NCBI GenBank assembly: GCA_947488305.1
Contig: CANKZM010000001.1
Span: 434,001 to 498,000 of the forward strand
Direction of reading: 5' to 3'
DNA length: 64,000 nt
Origin: an uncultured Roseobacter sp.
Lineage (GTDB): Bacteria > Pseudomonadota > Alphaproteobacteria > Rhodobacterales > Rhodobacteraceae
Numbering within the stretch: position 1 is the first letter of the stretch; each line of letters opens with the position of its first letter. The position numbers were made by a program, and so were the translations under genes. The notes beneath the pieces are model-generated. The model had not been told where the DNA came from. It was given only the letters and a program-made list of their open reading frames with translations, and searched no databases. Shown here one piece after another: positions 44,715 through 52,801 of this stretch.

Positions 44715-45689
44715 ATGAACGTTTCCCAGATTGCCGCTTTTCATGCCGTGATGACCTCGGCATCGCTGTCGGATGCAGCTCGCAAGTTGGGGCGCACCCA
44801 ACCAGCGGTCAGCGCCGCGATCAAAAACTTGGAAGACCAGTTTGGTCTGCGCCTGTTTCAAAGGGAAGGCCGCAAGCTCGTGCCGCTGCCCGAGGCGCAT
44901 TACCTGCACGCGGAGGCTGAAGCCATTCTGACCAGGTTGTCGCGTGTCAAACACACAATGCGTAGCCTCGTGGATGGTCGGTCCGGGAAGCTTAACGTGG
45001 CCGCAATGCCGGGTCCTGTTTCCATGCTGTTCCCCAAGTTTCTGGCAGATAGGCTCGATACCGGCAACGATGTCTCCGTCTCCATTCTGGCCCGGACGTC
45101 GAACCAGATCGCAGAGCTCGCGCGTGCGCAATCGATCGACTTCGGATTTGCCGATGCGCCCGAAACCAAGGATGCCGAGAACCTCTATCACACCGAGGTT
45201 ATCTCTGCCGAAGTGATGTTGGCGTTGCCAGCGGATCATCCTCTCGCCAAGCTTGACCGGGTGTCTGTGACTGACCTGAACGCCGTGCCAATGGGAACCT
45301 TGCCCGCGACGCACGCTCATCAGACCGAATTGTTGGCAACCTTTGAAGAGAAAGGTGTCGTGTTCCGCAAGACAGTGGAGAGCCAGACTTTTTTGCCGAT
45401 TTTGCATTTCGTCGCTGCAGGGCAGTGCTGTTCGGTCGTTGATCCGCTGACGGTCTTGTTGGTCAAAGGAGAGGGAGCGATGGTTGACGGGATCGAGATC
45501 AGACCGATGGTCGAAAAGCTCCGATACCGGTACGCGATTTTTTCGCCGCGCTATCGGCCCGCGTCACTGCTGGCCGATGAGACCCGCGTTGCATGGCGCG
45601 ACGCGGTGCTGCAACAACTCCAAGACCTGCAAGCCGATCCCAAAACCGAGGAGGTTATTCATGAGGGCGCTGACAAGTCATTCTCATAG
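44715..45689 (+). CDS. LysR-family transcriptional regulator
   Basis: A 324-residue LTTR. The N-terminal winged helix is IAAFHAVMTSASLSDAARKL, then GRTQPAVSAAIKNLEDQFGL and RLFQREGRKLVPLPEA; the rest is the two-lobed effector domain (LNVAAMPGPVSMLFPKFLAD). It is divergent from the TAXI-TRAP operon, which it probably controls, and its 3' end overlaps the convergent desulfhydrase-like gene by 31 bases. The start at 44715 is preferred to a TTG six bases earlier. The inducer is unknown; an amino acid is likely given its neighbours. Confidence 0.88.
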   Translation: MNVSQIAAFHAVMTSASLSDAARKLGRTQPAVSAAIKNLEDQFGLRLFQREGRKLVPLPEAHYLHAEAEAILTRLSRVKHTMRSLVDGRSGKLNVAAMPGPVSMLFPKFLADRLDTGNDVSVSILARTSNQIAELARAQSIDFGFADAPETKDAENLYHTEVISAEVMLALPADHPLAKLDRVSVTDLNAVPMGTLPATHAHQTELLATFEEKGVVFRKTVESQTFLPILHFVAAGQCCSVVDPLTVLLVKGEGAMVDGIEIRPMVEKLRYRYAIFSPRYRPASLLADETRVAWRDAVLQQLQDLQADPKTEEVIHEGADKSFS

Positions 45690-46648
45690 GCAAATAGCGC
45701 CGCGAGGCCACCGGTGTGGATGAAGCAGACCTTGCTGCCTTTCGATATGTCGCCTGTTTCTACAAGGGCAGGAATGGCGGCGAAACTTTTGGCGGTGTAG
45801 ACGGGATCGAGTATTAGTCCCTCGTATTGGGCCATCATCTCGATCGCAGTGCGGGCAGGCCCCCCAAGTTTTCCGTAACCCGGAGCGAAAGCGCCTTCCC
45901 AGATCTCGATATCATCAGGTCGGACCGCAGCAGCGCCGGGATAGAGATCTTGCAAGCGACCGGTCACACGCGCGATACGCGCAGATTGTTCGGACTTGGC
46001 ACGACGGACACAACTCCCGATCACGCGGGCGTTGGACCCAGCACCGCGCAGGCCTGCAAGCAGCCCCGCGTGGGTGGAGCCGCTGCCTGAGGCGACGACA
46101 AAGGTATCAAAATCCGCATGTTCATCCAGAATTTCATGAGCCGCGTCCACATAGCCCAGTGCACCCAGCGGTGGGTGGCCCTCTGAAAGATGAATGACGT
46201 ATGGTCGTCGCCCCTGCGTCGCCAGCTCATCTGCCTTGGCGTGCAGGGCCGCATCCGCGCCGGCTTCGTCTTCTCCGTCAGGGTAATACAGCAGTTCCGC
46301 GCCCAACAATTGCAGCAATAGCACGTTGCCGGAGCGGTGGTATCGTTCAGATTTGCCCGGGACGCGGTCTTCCAGCTGAACCACGCAATGCATGCCCTGC
46401 GCCTGCGCAACAGCGGCCGTCAATCTGGCGAAATTGGACTGAACAGCGCCTGTGATAAGGATGGTATCCGCGTCTTGCGCCTGTGCTGCACCAAAATAGT
46501 ATTCGAGCTGACGCGCCTTGTTGCCACCAATGGACGGACCAGCAAGGTCATCGCGTTTGATGTGGATTTCGGCGCCCAGTTTCTCCGACAAACGAGGGGC
46601 CAGTGCCAGAGGGGTGGGGTGGGTCACGATTTGGGTTCGGGGGTGCAT
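45659..46648 (-). CDS. D-cysteine desulfhydrase/ACC deaminase-family PLP enzyme
   Basis: A 329-residue fold-type II PLP enzyme. The cofactor lysine is Lys44 in GPSIGGNKARQLEYYF, followed by ILITGAVQSNFARLTAAVAQ, the carboxylate-binding block, and the phosphate-binding VASGSGSTHAGLLAGL. The family includes D-cysteine desulfhydrase (DcyD), ACC deaminase and, in marine roseobacters, L-cysteate sulfo-lyase (CuyA); sequence inspection cannot separate them. It overlaps the LysR gene tail-to-tail by 31 bases, and AbrB and GntR genes lie upstream on the same strand. The start is at 46648 (MHPRTQIVTHPTPLA). Confidence 0.83.
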   Translation of the reverse strand: MHPRTQIVTHPTPLALAPRLSEKLGAEIHIKRDDLAGPSIGGNKARQLEYYFGAAQAQDADTILITGAVQSNFARLTAAVAQAQGMHCVVQLEDRVPGKSERYHRSGNVLLLQLLGAELLYYPDGEDEAGADAALHAKADELATQGRRPYVIHLSEGHPPLGALGYVDAAHEILDEHADFDTFVVASGSGSTHAGLLAGLRGAGSNARVIGSCVRRAKSEQSARIARVTGRLQDLYPGAAAVRPDDIEIWEGAFAPGYGKLGGPARTAIEMMAQYEGLILDPVYTAKSFAAIPALVETGDISKGSKVCFIHTGGLAALFAYENDLSAPS

Positions 46649-46718
46649 GTCAGAACTCTGCGCGCAAGATCGTATCAGCGCAATGGGCAATCTGGCGGGC
46701 TTGTTTGTACCGCTGGCG

Positions 46719-47750
46719 TCAGGGTGCGGTGTTTTGGCCCTTGAAAAGGCGCGCGACAATCGGCGCGCCGAGGATCACCGAAAAGATGCGGACAATATGA
46801 TGCGCAACAACGAAGGCAACATCCGCGCCAACAATCAAGGCCAGTACAGTCAGCTCTGCCTGCCCGCCCGGTGCGAAAGAAAGAAGGGCTTCCATTCCGG
46901 GGGCGAGACCCAAGCCATACACGCCTTCGACAAATATGACAGTGAGCACAATAAGGATGCCGCAAAACCCTAGTCCGGCGACCAGATCCCGCCGGATCTC
47001 CTGAATGGTTATTCCCGCATATTTACACCCAATCCCCATGCCGATGAAAAACTGGGCTGCCCAGATTGCCTCTGCCGGAGGGCGATTATTCAGGCCACCG
47101 GAAAGAGTGACAATTGCCGCCAAAACCAATGGCCCGAGGATAGAGGCGCCGAACATCCCGACGCGCTTTGCAATGCGCCATCCCGCGATGGCGCAGACAA
47201 CCATCAACAGTAATTCTGACAAGGGCACCGCACCTATCGGCGCACCAGGCGGGTTGGTGAGATCCGCGTCCCAAATCCCAGTGAGCAAGAAGGGCAGGGC
47301 GACCACAACGACCAGAATCCTTGTTGCGTGGACCAGGCTCAGCGTGCGTACATTGGCACCGGCTTCTTCGCCAAACGCGATCATATCCTGCAGCCCACCG
47401 GGCATGGCCGCATAGTAAGCGGTCATCAGATCGTAACCGCATAGTCTTCGAAAGTATGGGACACCAAGTGCGGCCACGAAAACCGTCATGACTGGAATGA
47501 GCAAAAGCGTGAGCCACATTTGCGGGAAAGTCGACAGAACAGCGGGCGTGAGCGTCGCCCCCACAGCGACACCAAGGATTGTGCGCATACCGTCGTTCAG
47601 CAGTTTGATACCCTGCATCGGCACGCCGATAAGGGCCGCGGCCAGGCAGGCAAAAATTGGGCCCAACAGCCAGGGCAAGGGCAGGGCGGTAAGGTGAAAA
47701 ATCACCACGCCGAGGGCCGCAATCGCGAACGCGTAAAAGACGCCGATCAT
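46719..47750 (-). CDS. AbrB-family (PF05145) membrane protein
   Basis: A 343-residue protein with about nine to ten helices arranged in two similar halves. The pattern LPLPWLLGPIFACLAAALIG near the start and WLTLLLIPVMTVFVAALGVP with AAMPGGLQDMIAFGEEAGAN are the AbrB-family (formerly ammonia-monooxygenase-annotated) signatures; LSFAPGGQAELTVLALIVGA is the second-half copy. Some members are transporters of small organic acids or regulators of them. The start overlaps the GntR gene stop by 4 bases, so the GntR protein probably controls it. It is not related to the AbrB DNA-binding protein. Confidence 0.87.
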   Translation of the reverse strand: MIGVFYAFAIAALGVVIFHLTALPLPWLLGPIFACLAAALIGVPMQGIKLLNDGMRTILGVAVGATLTPAVLSTFPQMWLTLLLIPVMTVFVAALGVPYFRRLCGYDLMTAYYAAMPGGLQDMIAFGEEAGANVRTLSLVHATRILVVVVALPFLLTGIWDADLTNPPGAPIGAVPLSELLLMVVCAIAGWRIAKRVGMFGASILGPLVLAAIVTLSGGLNNRPPAEAIWAAQFFIGMGIGCKYAGITIQEIRRDLVAGLGFCGILIVLTVIFVEGVYGLGLAPGMEALLSFAPGGQAELTVLALIVGADVAFVVAHHIVRIFSVILGAPIVARLFKGQNTAP

Positions 47751-48388
47751 GTCGACCCGCTGTTCAGGCGATATCTGAGAGAGGTTTGCAGGTGTGCTTC
47801 GGCAGCCATTGCGGCCTGCAAGGGGTCCCGATGGCGCAAGGCGGCAATGATCTCGCTGTGTTGTCCCACCACGACGTCAATACGCTCTGGATCAGAGTAG
47901 GTTGTTGGCCCCAATAGCAAGAGGGAGCTGTTCAGTGCGCGTGCTGACGCCAACAGAAAGCGGTTTCGTGCGGCATGGTAGAGACCGCGATGGAAGTCTT
48001 GATTGATCGCAGCACCAACTGTCGGAGCATCCCTTTGCGCTTCGATCTTGTCGTTCATCGCCTCCAACGCATCGAATTCCGCATCTGCACCATGTTGCGC
48101 CGCCATTTCAGCCGCTGTGCGTTCCAGAACGGTCCGCATCTCGTAAAGCTCGACAACCTCTGTGCGGGTCAGGGACCGGATGATCGCGCCTATCCGAGGA
48201 CGGTGCTCAATGATGCCGTCCGTTTCCAATCGTCTGAGCGCTTCGCGGACCGGGGTCCGGGAGAGACCCAGACGGGCCGAGACGTCTTCTTCGCGTAACC
48301 TGTCTCCGGGGGAGAATTCACCCGCACGTATTTGCCCCAGCAATGTGTCGTAGGCCTGCTCGCCGCTGGATTTTGGTATTTTTGGCAT
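47747..48388 (-). CDS. GntR-family (FCD) transcriptional regulator
   Basis: A 213-residue regulator with a winged helix at residues about 8-75 (LREEDVSARLGLSRTPVREA then LRRLETDGIIEHRPRIGAII) and an all-helical FCD effector domain (RTVLERTAAEMAAQHGADAE). It is the first gene of the minus-strand unit GntR-AbrB membrane protein-desulfhydrase. A perfect palindrome lies just 8 bases before its ATG and there is no clear Shine-Dalgarno, consistent with autoregulation from a very short leader. Confidence 0.9.
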   Translation of the reverse strand: MPKIPKSSGEQAYDTLLGQIRAGEFSPGDRLREEDVSARLGLSRTPVREALRRLETDGIIEHRPRIGAIIRSLTRTEVVELYEMRTVLERTAAEMAAQHGADAEFDALEAMNDKIEAQRDAPTVGAAINQDFHRGLYHAARNRFLLASARALNSSLLLLGPTTYSDPERIDVVVGQHSEIIAALRHRDPLQAAMAAEAHLQTSLRYRLNSGST

Positions 48389-48396
48389 GAGAATTT

Positions 48397-48416
48397 TTGT
48401 ATCCGCTTGGATACAA
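48397..48416. promoter_or_regulatory. GntR operator-like palindrome
   Basis: TTGTATCC (48397-48404) and GGATACAA (48409-48416) form a perfect dyad around GCTT. The TTGTAT/ATACAA half-sites are the usual recognition form of FCD-subfamily GntR proteins, so this is very probably the regulator's own operator. Confidence 0.72.
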
Positions 48417-48635
48417 CATGGCAGTGATGTCGGGGGATGTCAAAGGTGAGGCGTCTAAACCGCGACATACAAGACGGCAGTCCCTATCTGACCCACCGGG
48501 CGTTCTGACGAGCTGGTCGATGCCTGTTAAAGGATGCGTGAAACCGTATTGGTCAGAAAGACGCCAGCTTTAGTGAATGCAGACTGTCTGCGCAAATCGA
48601 CTTAGCCGCTTCGTATTTGCCTGAACTTGCTTGGG

Positions 48636-49952
48636 TCAGATAACGGAACCGATGGCGCGCTCCAGTTTGTCCACCAACTCCTCAACCTGGGCTTCTGAAA
48701 TGATGAAGCTCGGTGCGATAAGGATGTGATCGCCTCTCCGCCCGTCAATTGTGCCGCCCATGGGGTAACAGATCAACCCTTCATCAAATGCGGCTTTCTT
48801 GATCCTCGCATGAGTTTTTGCCTCAGGATCGAATGGCGTTTTGGTGGTTCTGTCAGCGACAAGCTCGACCGCCTGAAACAACCCACGCCCTCGAATATCT
48901 CCGACATGGGGATGCTGTCCAAGCCGTTCGTTCAGCATGTTGCGCAGCAGGTCCCCCATCGGGTTCACACGATCCAGAACAGCCTGATCAATCAACCTTT
49001 CCAGTACGGCCAGGGCTGCCGCGCAAGCAACCGGGTGGCCCAGATAGGTATGGCCATGCTGGAAAAAGCCGGACCCTTGCTCGATTGCATCATGGATAGA
49101 TTTGCTGCACAGCATGGCCCCGATCGGCTGATACCCCGCCCCAAGACCTTTGGCGATGGCGCAGATGTCGGGACTAACCTTGTCCTGTTCGCAGGCAAAG
49201 AGCGTTCCGGTGCGTCCCATCCCGCACATGACTTCGTCAAGGATCAGCAAAATGCCATGCCGGTCGCAGATTTCGCGGACGCCTTCGAAGTACCCTTCAA
49301 GCGCCGGAACCGCGCCAAGCGTTGCCCCAACAACCGGCTCTGCAACAAACCCCATGACGGTTTCTGGGCCGAGGCTTTGAATCTCATCTTCAATTTCAGC
49401 AAGGAGGCGTTTGACGTAAGCCTCGTCCGTTTCGCCGTCAGCCTTGCCACGGTAAGCATAGCAAGGTGCAACGTGGGACACATCAATGAGCATGGGGGCA
49501 AACTGTTGGCGGCGCCAGGCATTGCCGCCCGTGGCCAATGCGCCAAGAGTGTTACCGTGATAGCTTTGTTGCCGGGCGATGATCCGATGCCGTTCGGGTT
49601 GACCAATTTCAAGATAATACTGCCGCGCCAGCTTCAGCGCCGCTTCCATTGCCTCTGATCCACCCGATACAAAATAGACGCGCTCCAGCCCATCAGGCGC
49701 ATGTTTGACAAGTTTGTCCGCCAACGCCTCTGCTGGGTGCGAGGTGAAAAACCCTGTATGCGCGAAGGCCACCTGATCGAGCTGGGACTTGATTGCTTCG
49801 GTTACATAGGCGTCGCTGTGACCGAGACAGGAAACTGCCGCATCCCCGCAGTCAAGAAACCTCTTTCCATTTCTATCAACAAGGTATGGGCCGTCTCCGT
49901 GTTGAACCAGGGGCGGGGGAGATTTGGAATTTCGCGGAAATACGTGGCTCAT
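48636..49952 (-). CDS. class III PLP-dependent aminotransferase
   Basis: A 438-residue omega-amino acid/diamine-type aminotransferase. The cofactor lysine is in DICAIAKGLGAGYQPIGAML, preceded by the Asp-containing LLILDEVMCGMGRTGTLFAC; the phosphate-binding block is YFVSGGSEAMEAALKLARQY. The length and motifs are full-size and intact. It is transcribed alone, 247 bp upstream of the GntR gene in map order, and its promoter side borders the decayed region at 50 kb. The amino donor is unknown; it may feed the adjacent amino-acid uptake and oxidation genes. Confidence 0.9.
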   Translation of the reverse strand: MSHVFPRNSKSPPPLVQHGDGPYLVDRNGKRFLDCGDAAVSCLGHSDAYVTEAIKSQLDQVAFAHTGFFTSHPAEALADKLVKHAPDGLERVYFVSGGSEAMEAALKLARQYYLEIGQPERHRIIARQQSYHGNTLGALATGGNAWRRQQFAPMLIDVSHVAPCYAYRGKADGETDEAYVKRLLAEIEDEIQSLGPETVMGFVAEPVVGATLGAVPALEGYFEGVREICDRHGILLILDEVMCGMGRTGTLFACEQDKVSPDICAIAKGLGAGYQPIGAMLCSKSIHDAIEQGSGFFQHGHTYLGHPVACAAALAVLERLIDQAVLDRVNPMGDLLRNMLNERLGQHPHVGDIRGRGLFQAVELVADRTTKTPFDPEAKTHARIKKAAFDEGLICYPMGGTIDGRRGDHILIAPSFIISEAQVEELVDKLERAIGSVI

Positions 49953-50281
49953 GGCAAACGCCTTTCGAGATGCCGGGGCAATGTCTTGACCTTGCGTGAC
50001 ACGCGACAGGCCCTTTGGTCAAGGCGTGTCTCCAGCAGCCTGAAAGGCGTTTCGGGGCCGTTTGGCCAAACGAATGATGCCACGGGGCAATGGGGAAAGA
50101 CGCCGACTATTCTGGCCGGGCACGCGATTGCTAATGTGGATCAAGAAATTATCGGGCAAAATGAGGGCGTTTGGGACGCTGCGTCGAAACGTGGCGCATG
50201 TGCCGGTGGACACTCTGGTTACCCATAGATGGCTAGCGGGCACACTTACTTTGATCTTGTAATGTCAATGATAGATGACTG

Positions 50282-50301
50282 CACCTGACAGTAGTCAGGT
50301 G
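50282..50301. repeat. perfect hairpin in decayed region
   Basis: CACCTGAC (50282-50289), AGTA loop, GTCAGGTG (50294-50301). There is no T-run on either side, so it does not look like an intrinsic terminator. It could be the end of an element or a relic; no partner copy was seen in the window. Confidence 0.5.
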
Positions 50302-50475
50302 GCGAGAAACCGAAAAAATGGGAGAAACACACGTTTCAGAATTGAAACCCGTCGGCACGGTCCCTTTGGGCGCGATGGCTGCGGCGACCACGATAGTGGC
50401 TAGGGATTCATCTCGATCAGCACCGGCGGCGTCACGAGGGTCTACTATCCAACAGGTGGTGCGATCTGTTGGCTA

Positions 50476-50775
50476 GTGAACAAGTGCCGTAAGGAGCACA
50501 GCATCCGTTGCGCCGTGAAATCGACCGGTGGCTCCTTTTACAACATCAACACGATCAGGGGTGGTGAATTTGAGTTTGGCGTTGCGCAGTATGGTCCCCA
50601 GAAGGGAACCGACCAATTGAAGGAACCAAAGAGGCTCCGGAGGGAGAATGACCGGCTGCGCCGCGCCGTGTAAAACTTGACGCTGGATAAACTCATCCTG
50701 TCGGAAGCTGCACGGGGAAACGATTGAGCCCTTCGCGTTGTTGTGCCTGTATTGAGCATGTACGACGCCAGTTCC
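50476..50775 (+). pseudogene. IS3-family transposase remnant (orfA end and orfB start)
   Basis: In the frame at 50476 the translation includes [20 protein letters not shown], a stop (TAA at 50671), then NLTLDKLILSEAARGND and a second stop. This matches the end of IS3-family orfA (GTDQLKELKRL..ENERLRRAV.DLTLDKLIL.EAA.GN). From 50724 in another frame comes LSPSRCCACIEHVRRQ, the opening of the matching orfB, with the expected short overlap; similarity is lost after about 50775. The in-frame stop and the missing catalytic DDE part make it a dead remnant. Confidence 0.65.
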
Positions 50776-51053
50776 ACAACCACGACTATCATGCCGACTG
50801 CCCCAGGGGACGCTGCAGGCACGCTTGATGCATAGAGTTTTTTGCTCGACGAAGAAACCTTGCAGCTTGACGAATCTTTCCCGGGCACGCCGTCCTTTTG
50901 AGACGCTGTGCAACGAGCGTGACTACACGGCGATGTCTCGGTCAATGTGACTGAAGCACGGATCGAGAATGAGCGTATGGCCAAGGAGTGGTTCTTCATT
51001 CCCGCATTGTTGGTGCACCTGAGGGTCATCTTGATCCATCGCCCCCGCCCGAC

Positions 51054-51077
51054 CCAGCCTGTCTTCTGGCAGGCTGG
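51054..51077. repeat. second perfect hairpin in decayed region
   Basis: CCAGCCTG (51054-51061), eight-base loop, CAGGCTGG (51070-51077), about 200 bases before the wbpB-like gene. It lacks a T-run. It may be in the leader of the glycan operon or a relic of a lost element; no assignment is possible. Confidence 0.45.
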
Positions 51078-51278
51078 AGCCTCCGTGACGACCTTTGCGC
51101 AAGTACGTGGCCTATCCCGAGTGATTGCCTGCTAGGGGTGAGTGGGGTGCCAAGAGTAGATCAGGACGCTGGTTTCTTCGCAAATGCCGCATCATCGCCC
51201 GTGGCGTCCTAGACAACAATAAACCCATCGCCTAGTTTGAGGCGATCACCCATGAGCACCCACGTAAGAGTCGGAAAT

Positions 51279-52229
51279 ATGAAAAGAAATTATGCCCTGA
51301 TTGGTGCTGCTGGCTACATTGCCCCGCGACATATGAAGGCAATCAGGGAAACAGGTGGCGTCTTGACGATCGCCTACGATTTGAATGACAGCGTTGGCGT
51401 TATGGATAGCCACTTTCCCGACGCCGCATTCTTTACAGAGTTCGAACAGTTCGAAAACGAAGTCTACGCCCGCCAGGCACGCGGCGAACAGATTGACTAC
51501 GTGGGAATTTGCTCTCCTAACTATCTGCACAAAGCGCACATGAGTTTTGCCTTGCGTTCCGGCGCGGATGCCATTTGTGAAAAACCGCTGGTTCTGGACC
51601 CTTCAGAGCTGGACCAACTGATCGCGCTGGAGAAGGAGACGGGGCACAAGATTAATTCGATCCTGCAATTGCGTTTGCACCCGGCGATTAGGGCGCTGAA
51701 GGAAAAAGTGGAATCCGGGCCTGCGGATCGCATGTATGATGTCGATCTGGGATACTTCACGTCGCGCGGGAGCTGGTATCATGCGTCCTGGAAAGGGGAT
51801 ATCGGCAGGTCCGGCGGGATCGCAACAAATATTGGCGTCCACTTTTATGACATGCTGTCGTTTGTGTTCGGGCCGATCAAGTCTTCCGTGGTGCACCACA
51901 GGGCGGCAGATGCATCCGCCGGATATTTGGAATTCCAACAGGCGCGCGTCAGATGGGTCTTGTCGATTAACCGCAGCCATCTCCCAGCGCACACGCCTGA
52001 AGGGCAATCGACCCATCGATCCATCACGATTGACGGAGAAGAGATCGAGTTTTCCGGAGGGTTTACCGATCTGCACACCGCCAGTTACCAGGGGGTGTTG
52101 GACAATGAAGGTTTTGGCCTCGATGTCGTGCGCCCGTCGATCGAGCTGGTCAGTGACATTCGCAACGCCCCGCTAGAGCCAGAGAAAGGCGAACAACATC
52201 CAGATTTACTCAAGGTGATTGGTGGATGA
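51279..52229 (+). CDS. wbpB: WbpB/WlbA-type UDP-GlcNAcA 3-dehydrogenase
   Basis: A 316-residue Gfo/Idh/MocA oxidoreductase. The N-terminus MKRNYALIGAAGYIAPRHMK and the following AYDLNDSVGVMDSHFPDAAF are near-diagnostic for WbpB/WlbA, which oxidise UDP-GlcNAcA at C3. EKPL (in AICEKPLVLDP) is the conserved lysine-bearing motif, and GDIGRSGGIATNIGVHFYD the catalytic region. The start at 51279 follows the family; ATG at 51252 would add nine residues. It is the first gene of wbpB-wbpD-wbpE-glycosyltransferase, whose ends overlap. Confidence 0.9.
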   Translation: MKRNYALIGAAGYIAPRHMKAIRETGGVLTIAYDLNDSVGVMDSHFPDAAFFTEFEQFENEVYARQARGEQIDYVGICSPNYLHKAHMSFALRSGADAICEKPLVLDPSELDQLIALEKETGHKINSILQLRLHPAIRALKEKVESGPADRMYDVDLGYFTSRGSWYHASWKGDIGRSGGIATNIGVHFYDMLSFVFGPIKSSVVHHRAADASAGYLEFQQARVRWVLSINRSHLPAHTPEGQSTHRSITIDGEEIEFSGGFTDLHTASYQGVLDNEGFGLDVVRPSIELVSDIRNAPLEPEKGEQHPDLLKVIGG

Positions 52230-52798
52230 GCAAAGCGGATTACTTCCAACATGAGAGCGCATACGTAGATGAGCCGGTGACAATCGGGGCGGGGACGAAA
52301 ATCTGGCATTTTGCGCATGTTTTACCTGGCACGAAAATCGGTAAGAACTGCGTTTTGGGTCAGAATGTAATGGCGGGCCCAAATGTGACGATTGGAGACG
52401 GCTGCAAAGTCCAGAATAACGTTGCTCTCTATAAAGGTGTGATCCTTGAAGATAACGTCTTTTGCGGGCCGTCCTGCGTCTTCACCAATGTGCTGACACC
52501 GCGCGCCCATGTAGAACGTAAAGATGAGTTTGCTGAGACACGTGTCGGCTATGGCGCAACAATTGGAGCGAATGCGACGATCGTGTGCGGCAACTCTCTC
52601 GGGGCTTACTGCATGATCGGCGCAGGCGCCGTCGTAACCAGCGATGTGCCGGATTACGCATTGATGGCTGGAATACCCGCCCGCCGGATCGGATGGGTAA
52701 GCCGCAGCGGTGACCGGTTGGAAACCGATCTCATCTGCCCACGCACGGGCGAAACTTACATCGAAGAGAACGAGCGTCTCGCATTGGTATCGGGCTAG
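52226..52798 (+). CDS. wbpD: WbpD/WlbB-type UDP-amino-sugar N-acetyltransferase
   Basis: A 190-residue left-handed beta-helix acyltransferase with hexapeptide repeats from about residue 15 (VTIGAGTKIWHFAHVLPGTK) to 150 (AVVTSDVPDYALMAGIPARR). It matches WbpD, which acetylates the 3-amino group of UDP-GlcNAc3NA using acetyl-CoA. The ATG overlaps the wbpB stop (ATGA); the aminotransferase gene follows after 3 bp, so the three steps are made together. Confidence 0.9.
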   Translation: MSKADYFQHESAYVDEPVTIGAGTKIWHFAHVLPGTKIGKNCVLGQNVMAGPNVTIGDGCKVQNNVALYKGVILEDNVFCGPSCVFTNVLTPRAHVERKDEFAETRVGYGATIGANATIVCGNSLGAYCMIGAGAVVTSDVPDYALMAGIPARRIGWVSRSGDRLETDLICPRTGETYIEENERLALVSG

Positions 52799-52801
52799 AA
52801 C

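Larger units (their letters stand above)
49953..51236. other. 1.3-kb decayed region without intact gene
   Basis: No open frame here has the length, start signals or composition of a gene. It holds the aminotransferase promoter side, an IS3-family transposase remnant at about 50476-50775 and two perfect hairpins (50282-50301, 51054-51077). It forms the border between the metabolic genes and the surface-glycan locus, as is common for regions that have been exchanged. Confidence 0.65.

Noticed and set aside
44604-45407. N-terminal extension of the TAXI binding protein by 268 codons
   Set aside because: It would run through the divergent promoter and the antisense of the LysR gene and would bury a clear signal peptide at 44603.
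48726-49658. A 310-codon plus-strand frame inside the aminotransferase gene
   Set aside because: Antisense shadow of an intact class III aminotransferase.
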